NCBI RefSeq assembly: GCF_900103665.1
Contig: NZ_FNGY01000002.1
Span: 310,001-374,000 of the forward strand
DNA: 64,000 nucleotides
Direction: 5' to 3'
DNA from: Pedobacter steynii
GTDB taxonomy: Bacteria > Bacteroidota > Bacteroidia > Sphingobacteriales > Sphingobacteriaceae
Position numbers and translations under genes: made by a program
In this document: in pieces, positions 7,909 to 18,172 of the stretch
Layout: every line of letters starts with the position of its first letter
Position numbering within the stretch: position 1 is the first letter of the stretch
Notes under the pieces: generated by a model
Database searches by the model: none
Seen by the model: the letters and a program-made list of their open reading frames with translations, nothing else
What the model was told of the DNA's origin: nothing

Positions 7909-10119
7909 ATGTTTAAAATCCCATTGTATACTACTTTCATTCCTTTTTGCTTACTGTTACTTTTCTCTGCTTCCATTCCGATCAGGTCAGCGGCGCAATC
8001 AGTGATCATCCCTATCGAAACACAAAACAATGCATTGGTTCTGCAAACAGATGCCAATAAACATCTGAGGACTATTTATTTCGGTAAGAAATTAACAAAC
8101 AATAAGGAATATTCACAGGTTCCAGGTTTGTATCAGCAAACTTCAGACTATACAGGAATCCTCAATTCTGCCTATACGCCATCCGGTTCAAGGAATCTGG
8201 CCGAACCGGCACTCAGCGTGACCCATGCAGATGGAAACAATTCCCTGGACCTGAAATATGTAAGTCATGATTTAAAACAAATTGACAATAATGTTTCCCT
8301 GCTCAGCATTGTTTTAAAAGATCCTGTCTACAATTTCTCGGTAACACTTTACTATAAAACTTATTTTAAAGAAGATGTGGTAGAACAATGGAGCTCCATT
8401 CAGCATCAGGAAAAGGGCGAGGTGGCCTTACATAAATTTGCTTCAGCAAACTTGTATTTAAAAAGTGCCGGTTATTGGTTAAACCAATACCATGGAGATT
8501 GGGCCAAAGAAATGCAGGCCGAAGAGTCGAAACTTACACATGGCATAAAAACGCTGGACAGCAAATTGGGCACAAGGGCTAATTTATTCCAGCCACCAGT
8601 GTTTATGGTCTCCCTGGGGAAACCTGCAACAGAAGATGAAGGAACTGTTTTATTTGGTTCGCTGGAATGGAGCGGTAATTTCCGGACCGATCTGGAAGTC
8701 GACTTTCAGGATAATTTAAGAATCCTTTCAGGTATCAACAACTATGCTTCAACCTATAGCCTAAAGCCAAATGAAGCTTTTGTAACGCCGGTATTTCTAT
8801 ATACTTTATCTTCAGGTGGTAAAGGTCTGGCCAGCAGAAATCTACAGCAATGGGCGAGGAACTATAAATTGTTAGATGGAAAAGGCACACGCTTAACCCT
8901 TTTAAACAATTGGGAGGCTACCTATTTCGATTTTAATGAAAGCAAGCTTGCCGGTCTTCTAAAAGATACTAAGAAACTGGGAGTAGACCTTTTTCTGTTG
9001 GATGATGGATGGTTTGCCAACAAATATCCCCGTAATGGTGATGTTGCTGGGCTGGGCGACTGGCAGGAAAATAAAAAGAAATTGCCAAACGGGATCTCTT
9101 CTTTGGTTAAAGAGGCACAAAACAATCAAGTGAAATTCGGGATCTGGATAGAGCCTGAAATGGTGAATCCCAAAAGTGAATTGTACGAAAAACATCCGGA
9201 TTGGGTGGTTAAACAGCCGCAAAGAGAAGAACATTATTTCAGAAATCAACTGGCGCTTGACCTCAGCAATCCGAAAGTGCAGGACTTTGTCTATGGTGTC
9301 GTAGATGGACTTTTTACTAAGAATCCCGATCTGGCCTATATTAAATGGGACTGTAATGCGGTAATTTATAATGCGCATTCGGCAACAATTAAAAATCAGA
9401 ATCATTTTTATATAGAATATGTGAGGGGCTTATACAAGGTGTTGGAACGCATCCGGGCAAAATATCCTAAAGTACCGATGATGCTTTGCTCCGGTGGTGG
9501 TGGAAGGGTGGATTATGCTGCGCTGCAGTATTTTACCGAGTTCTGGCCAAGTGACAATACAGATCCGCTGGAACGTATTTTTATGCAATGGGAATATTCC
9601 TATTTTTATCCGGCAATTGCCAGTTCAAATCATGTGACGGACTGGGGTAAACAGCCGATAAAGTTCCGTACAGATGTAGCCATGATGGGCAAATTGGGGT
9701 TTGATATTGTAGTCAGCAAACTCAGTGCGGATGAACTTCAGTATTGCCAGGAGGCGATAAAGAATTACGACGCACTGAAAGGGATCATCTGGCAGGGAAA
9801 TCAATACCGTTTATCCAACCCAACAGAATCGAGTGTCGCTTCGATGCTTTATCTTGACGAAAACAAATCATCAGGTGTCATCTTCAATTACCTGGTTAAT
9901 TATAGATATGGGGCAAACAGCAGTTCGCCGATTCTGTTAAAAGGGCTGGATCCGGTAAAAGAATACAAGATCAGGGAAATAAATCTTTATCCCGGTACAA
10001 AATCGAGCATTAAAGGGGAAACAACCTATACCGGCGACTTCCTGATGAAAGCAGGATTTAATCCTGATGTAAATTCGATAAGAACAAGTGTGATTTTAAA
10101 AATTGAAGCCGTAAATTAA
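7909..10119 (+). CDS. GH36 alpha-galactosidase
   Basis: This 736-residue secreted enzyme should hydrolyse terminal alpha-1,6 or alpha-1,3 galactosides with retention. The N-terminal beta-supersandwich (about residues 30-320) leads into a TIM barrel with the family motifs LFLLDDGWF, GIWIEPEMVNP, the nucleophile Asp481 in YIKWDCN, CSGGGGRVDYA, and the acid/base Asp549 in WPSDNTDPLERI. The usual KWDMNR reads KWDCNA here, a small deviation near the active site. The signal peptide runs to about residue 30 (IRSAAQS). It follows the GH-D enzyme by 26 bp and precedes the esterase by 18 bp in the same operon. The two alpha-galactosidase-like genes in tandem suggest two differently linked or differently decorated alpha-Gal residues in the target. 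Confidence 0.94.
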   Translation: MFKIPLYTTFIPFCLLLLFSASIPIRSAAQSVIIPIETQNNALVLQTDANKHLRTIYFGKKLTNNKEYSQVPGLYQQTSDYTGILNSAYTPSGSRNLAEPALSVTHADGNNSLDLKYVSHDLKQIDNNVSLLSIVLKDPVYNFSVTLYYKTYFKEDVVEQWSSIQHQEKGEVALHKFASANLYLKSAGYWLNQYHGDWAKEMQAEESKLTHGIKTLDSKLGTRANLFQPPVFMVSLGKPATEDEGTVLFGSLEWSGNFRTDLEVDFQDNLRILSGINNYASTYSLKPNEAFVTPVFLYTLSSGGKGLASRNLQQWARNYKLLDGKGTRLTLLNNWEATYFDFNESKLAGLLKDTKKLGVDLFLLDDGWFANKYPRNGDVAGLGDWQENKKKLPNGISSLVKEAQNNQVKFGIWIEPEMVNPKSELYEKHPDWVVKQPQREEHYFRNQLALDLSNPKVQDFVYGVVDGLFTKNPDLAYIKWDCNAVIYNAHSATIKNQNHFYIEYVRGLYKVLERIRAKYPKVPMMLCSGGGGRVDYAALQYFTEFWPSDNTDPLERIFMQWEYSYFYPAIASSNHVTDWGKQPIKFRTDVAMMGKLGFDIVVSKLSADELQYCQEAIKNYDALKGIIWQGNQYRLSNPTESSVASMLYLDENKSSGVIFNYLVNYRYGANSSSPILLKGLDPVKEYKIREINLYPGTKSSIKGETTYTGDFLMKAGFNPDVNSIRTSVILKIEAVN

Positions 10120-10137
10120 GCCCTATAAAAACCAATC

Positions 10138-12141
10138 ATGATCATGAATCTTAAAAAGGAAATCCAACAAAGGCTTTTATCCCTTACCATATTTTCTGTA
10201 ATACTTTGTATTAGTGGCTTTGTTCAGGCAAAAGTGAAGCTGCCTTCTATATTTAGCGATTACATGGTTTTTCAGCAAAAGGCAAAGGCCGCGGTTTGGG
10301 GTAAAGCTGATCCGGGAAAAACGATCAGCATCAGTACCACCTGGAGCAGGGAGCGTTATACTTCAAAAGCAGACGCGCTTGGAAACTGGAAGATTCTGGT
10401 CGCTACGCCATCCTATGGCGGGCCTTATGCAATGACAATCTCTGATGGAGATCCATTGATTCTGATGAATATCATGATTGGTGAAGTATGGGTTTGTTCC
10501 GGACAATCTAATATGGAGATGCCTTTGGCAGGATGGGGAAAGGTTAATAATTATGATCAGGAAATTGCATCGGCTAAGTATCCGGATATCAGACTGCTGC
10601 AGGTTGACCATGTAACCAGTAATGCTCCTCTGGATGATGCAAAGGTTGCTAATTCCGGATGGAAGCCCTGTATTCCTCAATATGTTGCCGAATTCTCTTC
10701 TGTGGCTTATTTCTTTGCCAGAGAGATTTATAATAAAACTAAAGTGCCGATTGGATTAATACATACCTCCTGGGGTGGTACGATTGCGGAAGCATGGACC
10801 AGTGGCACTACGCTTAAAACAATGCCTGATTTTGTGGAGGCGGTAACCAAAATTGAAAATGAAGGAAAGGATAAAAGTGGCATAAGCTATGAACAGCAAT
10901 TGGCCAGCTGGCGTGAGTTGGTACTTGCAAAGGATACAGGAATGGCAGAAGGGAAGCCAACGTGGATTGGCAACTCTATAGATGTTTCCTCATGGAAAAC
11001 CATGTCGCTGCCAGCAGTATGGGAACAAGCAGGAATGCCCGAATTTGATGGGGTGGTCTGGTTCAGAAAAAACATTACGATTCCCCAGGCCTGGGAGGGT
11101 AAAGAATTGACCATTAACCTGGGGACAATCGATGACAATGACATTACGTTTTTAGATGGCGAAAAAATAGGGGAAACGGAGGGTTATAACAAACCTCGTA
11201 GCTATACCATTCCGGCAGATAAAGTAAAAGCAGGAACATTTGCGCTTGTGGTTAGGGTATTTGATGGTGCCGGTGGTGGTGGGATTTATGGCAATAAGGA
11301 GGGCATGTCCATGGTCTCTGAAGGTGGAGCACATTTTCCCCTGGATGGTGAATGGCGATATAAAGTGGGGTTGAACCTCAAAAATATTGCAAAAGCACCG
11401 ACCTCAAAAGATGGTCCTAACCGAACCACAGTGTTATACAATGCCATGATTCATCCTTTCCTGCAATTTCCAATCAAAGGGGCCATCTGGTATCAGGGGG
11501 AAAGTAATGCAGATCGTGCACATCAATACCGTACACTTTTTCCTGCAATGATCAGGGACTGGAGAAAGCAATGGGGCCTTGGCGATTTTCCTTTCTATTT
11601 TGTACAGCTGGCTAACTTTATGCAGGTGGATGCCACACCACCAGCTGCTTCAGCATGGGCAGAACTAAGAGATGCACAACGCCAAACGCTTTCGTTGCCA
11701 AATACTGGAATGGCGGTAGCTATCGATCTCGGTGATGCAGCAGATATTCACCCAAAAAACAAACAGGATATTGGTAAAAGACTGGCTTTAATTGCACTTG
11801 CAAAGACCTATGGTGTTAAAGTTCCCTATACCGGCCCTGTTTATCAATCTGCTAAAACAGCATCGGGAAGTATTCAAATAAGTTTCAGTACAGCCGAAGG
11901 CTTAAAAACCGGTGATGGGGCGGAATTGAAAGGCTTTGCCATTGCCGGCGCAGATCAGAAATTTCACTGGGCCAAAGCAGAAATAAAGGGAAATCAGATT
12001 GTGGTCAGCAGTGCTGAGGTTCCTAACCCGGTTGCAGTAAGGTATGCCTGGGGCAATAACCCGGTTTGTAACCTGATCAATGTTGCCGGACTTCCGGCAT
12101 CACCATTCCGGACAGATCAATGGGAGGACAGTACCAAATAA
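10138..12141 (+). CDS. Sialate O-acetylesterase-like carbohydrate esterase (CE20 / SASA family)
   Basis: The 667-residue secreted protein belongs to the SGNH esterase group that removes acetyl groups from sugars. Motifs are CSGQSNM with nucleophile Ser124, the oxyanion-hole segment HTSWGGT, AIWYQGESNA, and DIH with Asp536 and His538 completing the triad. A galactose-binding-like beta-sandwich (about residues 275-400: VVWFRKNITIPQAWEGKELTINLG) interrupts the catalytic domain, as in CE20 acetyl-xyloglucan esterases. Start at 10138 or the next Met at 10144; either leaves a signal peptide ending near FVQA. It is the last gene of the GH95 operon, and its stop codon abuts the stop of the convergent symporter gene. 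An acetylated glycan is implied; the name sialate esterase is a family name, not evidence for sialic acid. Confidence 0.88.
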   Translation: MIMNLKKEIQQRLLSLTIFSVILCISGFVQAKVKLPSIFSDYMVFQQKAKAAVWGKADPGKTISISTTWSRERYTSKADALGNWKILVATPSYGGPYAMTISDGDPLILMNIMIGEVWVCSGQSNMEMPLAGWGKVNNYDQEIASAKYPDIRLLQVDHVTSNAPLDDAKVANSGWKPCIPQYVAEFSSVAYFFAREIYNKTKVPIGLIHTSWGGTIAEAWTSGTTLKTMPDFVEAVTKIENEGKDKSGISYEQQLASWRELVLAKDTGMAEGKPTWIGNSIDVSSWKTMSLPAVWEQAGMPEFDGVVWFRKNITIPQAWEGKELTINLGTIDDNDITFLDGEKIGETEGYNKPRSYTIPADKVKAGTFALVVRVFDGAGGGGIYGNKEGMSMVSEGGAHFPLDGEWRYKVGLNLKNIAKAPTSKDGPNRTTVLYNAMIHPFLQFPIKGAIWYQGESNADRAHQYRTLFPAMIRDWRKQWGLGDFPFYFVQLANFMQVDATPPAASAWAELRDAQRQTLSLPNTGMAVAIDLGDAADIHPKNKQDIGKRLALIALAKTYGVKVPYTGPVYQSAKTASGSIQISFSTAEGLKTGDGAELKGFAIAGADQKFHWAKAEIKGNQIVVSSAEVPNPVAVRYAWGNNPVCNLINVAGLPASPFRTDQWEDSTK

Positions 12142-13746
12142 TTACCCGGCCGCTGAAAGATAGAGCGGGGAGAAGAGCAGGAACAAAAGGATCATGATGA
12201 GCAACAGGAGGCCATTTACCCAATGGCGGTTCTTCCATGGCTTTAGGTCAACAATCGGCTTGTCCTGTGCGATATATGCCCTTTCCATAGGATATAGTTT
12301 TCCGATGATCAGCATAATGGCCGAAGTAAGGACAAAAAGAATGGCGAGTACATGCAGAAAATGGATGCCGGTATCAAATACCATTTGTGTGAGTATATAT
12401 CCGGTAAGGCAAAATGCCAGGCCTATTTTTGCAGCAATTGGTGGAACCTTTTTGGTGACAAATCCGACAAACATGATGGTAAAGATGGGGATGCTGAATG
12501 CGGCATTTATCTTCTGCATAAAGGTGTAAAAGCTATCGCTTGAAAAAAGAAACAGCGGCGCAATGAACATGGCCAGTAAGGAGGCAAACATTTCAAAACG
12601 TTTAGAGGTTTTGAGCAAATTCTTTTCGGTAACCGGAAGGCCTTTTTTCTCTTTAAAAGGCTTGTAGAGGTTTAGGATAAACAGTGTGCTTGCGCTGTTC
12701 AGTCCCGGAGAATAGGAGGTGATTGCTGCGCCGAAAATAACAGCGGCAATAAAGCCACTGAGTACAGGAGGAGATACATCGCTTACTACCCTGGAAAATA
12801 CTTCGGTCGTGTTTTCCATGTTGCTGTACATATGAACAGCAATAATCCCCGGTAAGATAAAAAGTAAGGGGCCAAGCAGCTTTCCTGCGCAGGCCAGTGC
12901 AATCCCCTTCTGACTGGCTTCAAGATTGGAAGAGGCCAGTGCCTGTTGTACGATGACTTGTTCTGTACCCCAGTAAAACAGGTTCATTAAGATCATTCCG
13001 GTGAAAATGGTAGAGAATGGAACGGCATCTTTGCTTGTCCCTATGGAGTTGAAATGTTCCGTTTTTGAAGAAAGAATGGTGTGTATGCCCTGCTGGAAAT
13101 CGCCATTGCCAACGTGGCTTAATCCGAAGTAGGCCAATAACAAAGCACCAGTGAACATACAGACGCCCAATACAAGGTCCGAAATTACGATCGCTTTTAG
13201 TCCGCCGAGTATGGAATATAAACTTCCGATGAGTCCAATGCACCAAACCAGGATCCAGATGCTGCTGCCATAACTGATGTCCCAGATGTCTGAAAAATGA
13301 AAAAGGCCGTTTAATGCAACAGCACCGGTGTACAATACAATCGGTAAGAGATTAACCATGTAGCCGATCAGGAAAACAAGAGAGACCAGTTTCTTGGTTT
13401 GTGGATCATACCTGTTTTCCAGGAAATCAGGTGTGGTAGACATGGCCCCCTTCAAATAAACAGGGATCACAAATTCAGAGACAATCAGCATGGCGAATAC
13501 GGAACTTACACCCCAGGCCATTACCGTCATGTTGTTGAGGTATACAGATTCGCTGTTGCCTACAAATTCTGCCGCACTGATATTGGTGAAAAACAAGGCG
13601 GTGCCGACAGCGGTGAAGCTCAGCTTACGGTTAGCCAAAAAGAGCCCCGCAGAGGTAGTTATTTTATGCCTTCGGGTCTTGAACCAGGAAATCAGCGCAA
13701 CCAGAACCGTTACGGTAATAAAGGTCGCAAAGGCGGTAAAGTTCAT
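12142..13746 (-). CDS. Sodium:solute symporter (SSS family), probable sugar importer
   Basis: The 534-residue inner-membrane protein has about 13-14 hydrophobic helices and the SSS-family pattern: early LFFTNISAAEFVGNSESVY, GAMSTTPDFLENRYDP, SILGGLKAIVISDLVLG, and SYSPGLNSASTLFILNLYKPF. SSS proteins use the sodium gradient to import sugars, sugar acids or other small solutes across the inner membrane. It lies 49 bp downstream of the GH127 gene on the same strand, so it is likely to import the monosaccharide released by that enzyme, possibly L-arabinose. Its stop codon is directly adjacent to the stop of the opposing esterase gene, with no room for a separate terminator. Confidence 0.92.
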   Translation of the reverse strand: MNFTAFATFITVTVLVALISWFKTRRHKITTSAGLFLANRKLSFTAVGTALFFTNISAAEFVGNSESVYLNNMTVMAWGVSSVFAMLIVSEFVIPVYLKGAMSTTPDFLENRYDPQTKKLVSLVFLIGYMVNLLPIVLYTGAVALNGLFHFSDIWDISYGSSIWILVWCIGLIGSLYSILGGLKAIVISDLVLGVCMFTGALLLAYFGLSHVGNGDFQQGIHTILSSKTEHFNSIGTSKDAVPFSTIFTGMILMNLFYWGTEQVIVQQALASSNLEASQKGIALACAGKLLGPLLFILPGIIAVHMYSNMENTTEVFSRVVSDVSPPVLSGFIAAVIFGAAITSYSPGLNSASTLFILNLYKPFKEKKGLPVTEKNLLKTSKRFEMFASLLAMFIAPLFLFSSDSFYTFMQKINAAFSIPIFTIMFVGFVTKKVPPIAAKIGLAFCLTGYILTQMVFDTGIHFLHVLAILFVLTSAIMLIIGKLYPMERAYIAQDKPIVDLKPWKNRHWVNGLLLLIMILLFLLFSPLYLSAAG

Positions 13747-13795
13747 TTTTAAGGATTATAATATCGGCCCTCCTAATATAGATAAAAGAGTGGTG

Positions 13796-16318
13796 TCATT
13801 TAAGTGCTTTAACCAGTAAGTTATCAATACTGGCAAGCGCATCATAGGCCCTTACGCCAATCGATCCATTGCCGAACTCTGCATCAGTAACAGAAAATAT
13901 AGGTTTTACCCCCTTGTTAAAATATACCTTGATTTCAGCAGCTTTAGCTTCAATTCTAATCTGATAGGCTTTACCAATTTCCAATTTTTGTTGTGCTGTG
14001 GCAAGAACCACCCATTTCTGATTTGAAGATTTGCCCAATTGTATCTGACCGGATTCTGCATTGAGGCCTAAATAGTAACCGTTGTAAGCCTCAGCGCCAA
14101 TCACATGATCTGTTACTCTAAACAGCAATCCGGCATCACCTTTCGAGTTCAGCTGTACTGTTGCTTCATAACTCAAATCCTCAAAAAAGGTGTTTGCAGC
14201 AATGGCCTTAGACCCATGTATGCCATATCCCCAGGAACCTTTGTTAGATGCTGCATGGATGGCGCCATTTTTAATAAACCAACTGCCACCGTATAGGAGC
14301 CAGTCTCTAAGCGTGGCATGATTGAAATTTTCCTTAAATGTTTTTCCTGCAATTCCTGGCAGGCCGATGACTGGAAAGTTACTGATCCTGATGTTTTCTG
14401 ATCCAAATGGCGTTAGTGTAATTTCTTCTGTTTGTGCTGATGAAGCCACAGGGCTGCGCGGTACTTCAAGCGCATGCATCTTGTTGTATGCCGAAGTCCA
14501 GGAAGGTATTTTTTTTGCGGTAACAGTTATCCTTACAGGAGTGCTGGCCTGTATAAATGGATTTTCGGGCATGGCACTGTGCTGAACTTTAAACGTTCCG
14601 CTACGGTCTTTACCACTTAAAACCAATCCATAGTTCCAGGCGGAAGATGGAGAAACTTCGTAGTCGAAAAAGCCATCAACGGGATGCTTTTTAGCGATGC
14701 TGTATTGGGCATCCATCTTAAGTCCGTATACAATTGGACCACGCTCTACTGTTACTGAATTGTTAACCTGATTGCTGAGTTTTACGTCCATAGGAAAGTT
14801 GATGACCACCAGGTTATCGGTATTCCACGATCTGTTAATGGTATAAATCTGACCAGTTTTAACACCGGGTAATGCTTTACCATTAATGGAAACCTGAGGA
14901 TTCCTGCACCATTCCGGAATGCGCAGTTTTAACGGAAAAGATGTTGATTTTTCCAATAATACCCTAATTCTGATCTCTTCTTCGAATGGATAATTGGTCA
15001 TCACCTGAAGTTTTACAGGAATGCCTTCTGCTACAAAAGCATCGACCTCAACCGGGGCGTAGGCAATTACAGCCAGGCCTTTATCCGGAGTTGCTACCCA
15101 GCTGTTTTTAACAAAATAGGGCCAGCCCATATGCATATTGTACCTGCAGCAACCCATTCCGGAGTAAGGACTGAGCAGCAAAGCACCATCATAATCTTCA
15201 TCAAAACCTGAATTGCCATGTTTACAATATACCTGGTTGGGTTGTGTATAGTATAAATGAGATTTAATGTCCCTGCTAAATTGTGCCGGCAGGGTATTAA
15301 AAGCTATTTTTTCAAGCCGGTCCCCAAGTCTGGCATCATGGATTATTCTTGCCGCGGTTTCCAGACTTTGCATCCATTCTACTACAGTACAGGTTTCAGT
15401 TCCCTGAAAGGAACTTCTTCCGGCAAGAAACTCGGTGCCGGAAGCAATTCCCGTAGATTGTCCGTGGTCTCTCATCAAATGATCAATCCCTTTCTGAGTT
15501 GCATTCCGATAAAATGGCGTGTTGTTCAGTTGTGAATATATCGCTGGGAACTTAAGCGCCTGTCCTACACTGACACTGTGTTTGGTATGGAAATCATCTC
15601 CATAATGGTAAAATTGATTGCCGGTAAAAATATCCGTCCATGGATAAGCCTGCGATTTTAATTTCTCTGCCAGTTCTAAGAGTGATCTTTCTCCGGTTCT
15701 GTTATACAGCCACAAGACGATTTCTATATTGTCGGCGGTTCTTGATTTGCTCCATTCAGATAAAGGTTTCTTATCCAGGTTGTCGAGCTGGTATTTAAAG
15801 TACCTGCTGAAAAATCCAATTACCCGCTTATCACCCGTAGCTTCATAATAACTTTGTATCGCATACATCATGGGCATTCTTGGCCACCAGTCTTTCATTT
15901 TAAGGGGGCCAAAAGAACCATCGGGCCGTTGCTGATCTAATGTCCAGTTGATCCACTTCTCAGATTTAACTTTCAATCCGGGATCTCCCAAGGTGTAAGC
16001 AAGCGCAACAAGTCCCTTTACGTAATAGGGGGCACGTTCCCAGCTTTCGCCGGCACCACCCAGCCAGTCGGAATCTGCTCCAAGGTTTCCGCTTTCCGGA
16101 TAAAGTGCTTCGGCGTTTCCTGTAGCACCATCTTTTTGCAGTTCAAGTTGCTTTAGCAACCATCCTTTAGCTTTGATGCTACCTAGGGGGAGTTGTACAT
16201 CAGCAGCTGCATAGAGAGGGCTTCGGTTAAACACGTATGGTCCGCCGGATTCCTGCTGAGCAAATAGCCATAACGGCATCATAGCCAGAGCCAAAATCAT
16301 AGATTTTCTGACGCTCAT
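13796..16318 (-). CDS. GH127-type beta-L-arabinofuranosidase-like enzyme (DUF1680) with C-terminal concanavalin-like domain
   Basis: About 840 residues from ATG 16318. An upstream ATG at 16348 is in frame but would put ten residues before a normal signal peptide (MSVRKSMILALAMMPLWLFAQ). The (alpha/alpha)6 domain carries the zinc-cysteine active-site pattern of GH127: Glu308-x-Cys310 in GTETCTVVEWM and the pair Cys390-Cys391 in GMGCCRYNMH. In this family a zinc-bound cysteine acts as nucleophile. The last 190 residues (FKENFNHATLRDWLLYGGSW onward) form a LamG/CBM66-like beta-sandwich ending DALASIDNLLVKAL. It starts a two-gene minus-strand unit with the symporter. Related families GH137, GH142 and GH146 share this fold, so the exact substrate is open, but the metal-site residues favour an L-arabinofuranose-type reaction. 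Confidence 0.85.
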   Translation of the reverse strand: MSVRKSMILALAMMPLWLFAQQESGGPYVFNRSPLYAAADVQLPLGSIKAKGWLLKQLELQKDGATGNAEALYPESGNLGADSDWLGGAGESWERAPYYVKGLVALAYTLGDPGLKVKSEKWINWTLDQQRPDGSFGPLKMKDWWPRMPMMYAIQSYYEATGDKRVIGFFSRYFKYQLDNLDKKPLSEWSKSRTADNIEIVLWLYNRTGERSLLELAEKLKSQAYPWTDIFTGNQFYHYGDDFHTKHSVSVGQALKFPAIYSQLNNTPFYRNATQKGIDHLMRDHGQSTGIASGTEFLAGRSSFQGTETCTVVEWMQSLETAARIIHDARLGDRLEKIAFNTLPAQFSRDIKSHLYYTQPNQVYCKHGNSGFDEDYDGALLLSPYSGMGCCRYNMHMGWPYFVKNSWVATPDKGLAVIAYAPVEVDAFVAEGIPVKLQVMTNYPFEEEIRIRVLLEKSTSFPLKLRIPEWCRNPQVSINGKALPGVKTGQIYTINRSWNTDNLVVINFPMDVKLSNQVNNSVTVERGPIVYGLKMDAQYSIAKKHPVDGFFDYEVSPSSAWNYGLVLSGKDRSGTFKVQHSAMPENPFIQASTPVRITVTAKKIPSWTSAYNKMHALEVPRSPVASSAQTEEITLTPFGSENIRISNFPVIGLPGIAGKTFKENFNHATLRDWLLYGGSWFIKNGAIHAASNKGSWGYGIHGSKAIAANTFFEDLSYEATVQLNSKGDAGLLFRVTDHVIGAEAYNGYYLGLNAESGQIQLGKSSNQKWVVLATAQQKLEIGKAYQIRIEAKAAEIKVYFNKGVKPIFSVTDAEFGNGSIGVRAYDALASIDNLLVKALK

Positions 16319-16841
16319 AATTTTATAAATGGTTGTTTTAAATAACAAGTTTATTGTAAAATACCGGATATCTTATAGCAGAGCGACAGATTGATACGAT
16401 CTGAAGAATTTTGAGACAAATAGCCTAACCCGTTTCGCCTTATAAATCCGTGGCGATACCTTTTTGAATCTTTTTTTGCACGATATTGCTGTTTAGTGAT
16501 GACTGTTCCCGGGTTGGGAAAATGATGCTTTTTGTTGAAGTATTGATCTGTTTTGATGAATCAGTGATGATCAAATTTCTTAGCTTACATCGCAATTAAG
16601 GACATTAATCAAGAACGGGAATTAACAATTTAGGAGAACAATTTCAGTGCTGCGCCAGAATGATAGAGGGACGGATAAAAATGGTATTATAACATCATAT
16701 TCCAGATGATATGAATTAGAATAGCTGCGATTAAACCGGCACGAATTCTAATAAAACCAGAAAAAAAGCACCGGGCAGCTGGGTTAAATTTTAATTGATT
16801 ACTGATGTATCATATTTTAAAGAATTAAAGAGGAGTAAAAA
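16319..16841. promoter_or_regulatory. Divergent intergenic region between GH127 and GH76 genes
   Basis: These 523 bp separate divergent genes and must hold both promoters. No exact TTTG-N20-TAnnTTTG pair was found. A TTGAGACAAA decamer at 16411-16420 recurs at 40264-40273, upstream of the two-component system. A TCATAT/ATATGA inverted pair lies near 16697-16718. No convincing small ORF or RNA was seen. Confidence 0.45.
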
Positions 16842-17951
16842 ATGCCGGATAGAAAAATTAATATCGTACCCCTGCGCTATATCGTGCTTACTTTTTTTGT
16901 GTTCATGGCCGGGGCTGTAACACCAGCTGCTTTCGCACAAAAGTCTGATTTTAAACAGCATGTTTTTGATATCAATAAGAACATCAACCTCCTGCTGAAA
17001 GACGGAAAAACAGGTCTGTATTTTGAAACTACGGATTCCCTGCAAAAGGAAAATCCACATTCCTGGTTATGGCCACTCTGTGCGCTGGTACAGGCAGCTA
17101 ATGAAATGGATGTGTTGTATCCTAAACAGGAACACCTGAAACCGGTAGTGAAAGCCATTGATCAGTATTATAGTGAAAAAGTGCCGGTGGCTTATCAGGA
17201 TTATGTGACCGCAGAGCGATTGAGCTCCCGTTTTTATGACGATAACCAATGGGTCGCTATTGCTTATCTGGATGCTTATAACCGTACTAAGGAGAAACAT
17301 TATCTTAAGAATGCCATCATGGTCTATGATTATATGATCACAGGAATGGATGATAAAGCTGGTGGCGGTTTGTATTGGAAGGAGGGAGACTTTAGTTCAA
17401 AGAATACCTGTTCCAATGCACCGGCGGTATTGGTTGCCTTGCAGTTGTATAAAGTCACAAAAGAAAAGAAGTATCTGGAAACTGCTCTGGCAGTGTACGA
17501 CTGGACCAATAAAAAGCTTCGGTCTCCGGAAGGCTTGTTCTATGACAATATAAAAATACCTGGCGGCGAAATCGACCGGAAGTGCTACACTTACAATGCT
17601 GGTGCGATGCTTCAGGCCAATGCTTTATTGTATACCACCACCAGAAATAAAAAGTATTTACTGGAAGCACAGCAGATCGCCAGGGCATCAAAAAACTATT
17701 TTTTTAAGAACAATCGCTTGCCCGGACATTATTGGTTTAATGCAGTATTGTTAAGAGGTTGCATCGAACTTTATAAAATTGACAAGAATAAGGACTGGGT
17801 TGATATTTTCAGAAATGAAGCACAACGGATTTGGATAGAAGAAAGAGATGGCGCAAACCTGATTGGAAAGAACAAATCAAAATCCTTAATTGATCAGGCT
17901 GCAATGATGGAGATCTATGCCCGGTTGATCCAGCTGGAAATACCAGATTAA
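16842..17951 (+). CDS. GH76 family glycoside hydrolase (alpha-1,6-mannanase-like)
   Basis: The 369-residue secreted protein is all-alpha after a signal peptide (about residues 1-31, ending AAFAQ). The catalytic pair of GH76, two adjacent aspartates, is Asp133-Asp134 in RFYDDNQWVAIAYLDAY. Other family marks are AGGGLYWKEG, NTCSNAPAVLVALQLY and YTYNAGAMLQANALLY. Known GH76 enzymes are endo-alpha-1,6-mannanases, often acting on fungal mannan, and can be surface or periplasmic. The signal has no lipobox cysteine, so a periplasmic or secreted form is more likely. It is a single-gene unit ending in a strong terminator. A different (alpha/alpha)6 function cannot be excluded. It is one of the few candidates here for endo-action. 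Confidence 0.85.
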   Translation: MPDRKINIVPLRYIVLTFFVFMAGAVTPAAFAQKSDFKQHVFDINKNINLLLKDGKTGLYFETTDSLQKENPHSWLWPLCALVQAANEMDVLYPKQEHLKPVVKAIDQYYSEKVPVAYQDYVTAERLSSRFYDDNQWVAIAYLDAYNRTKEKHYLKNAIMVYDYMITGMDDKAGGGLYWKEGDFSSKNTCSNAPAVLVALQLYKVTKEKKYLETALAVYDWTNKKLRSPEGLFYDNIKIPGGEIDRKCYTYNAGAMLQANALLYTTTRNKKYLLEAQQIARASKNYFFKNNRLPGHYWFNAVLLRGCIELYKIDKNKDWVDIFRNEAQRIWIEERDGANLIGKNKSKSLIDQAAMMEIYARLIQLEIPD

Positions 17952-17976
17952 ACAGTTTTTAACATATTTTAAATTC

Positions 17977-18023
17977 ATCCTTATCCCTTTGTTACCTGCT
18001 TAACAAAAGGATGAGGATTTTTT
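17977..18023 (+). terminator. Strong terminator after GH76 gene
   Basis: An 18-bp stem is formed by 17977-17994 and 18001-18018 (right arm TAACAAAAGGATGAGGAT) with one G-U pair and one mismatch. The loop is 6 nt (CCTGCT) and a TTTTT run follows. It starts 25 bp after the GH76 stop and isolates that gene from the GH2 cluster. Confidence 0.85.
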
Positions 18024-18172
18024 ATGAGCTCATTTCTAACTAAATAGAGACGAAATGAAGAAATTATGATACAAAACTATAGAATGACCTACAGCTAAAA
18101 GTCCAATATTTGATACTGTTCAAACAAGGTGATTCTAATCGCTTTGCAGACCTAACCCAAATATTAAATTTT

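Noticed and set aside
12130..12160. Missing terminator or gene overlap at the esterase/symporter junction
   Set aside because: The stops simply abut. Convergent genes without a spacer are common, and no sequence anomaly is present.
12194..13819. Plus-strand frames opposite the symporter gene
   Set aside because: The minus-strand SSS protein has clear membrane helices and motifs. The plus frames are low-information Arg/Met-rich reverse readings.
18110..18172. TTG-initiated N-terminal extension of the GH2 protein
   Set aside because: The extension precedes a normal signal peptide starting at ATG 18173 and has no RBS or domain. Comparable extensions at 2207, 23697, 40349, 47466 and 55784 were rejected on the same grounds.
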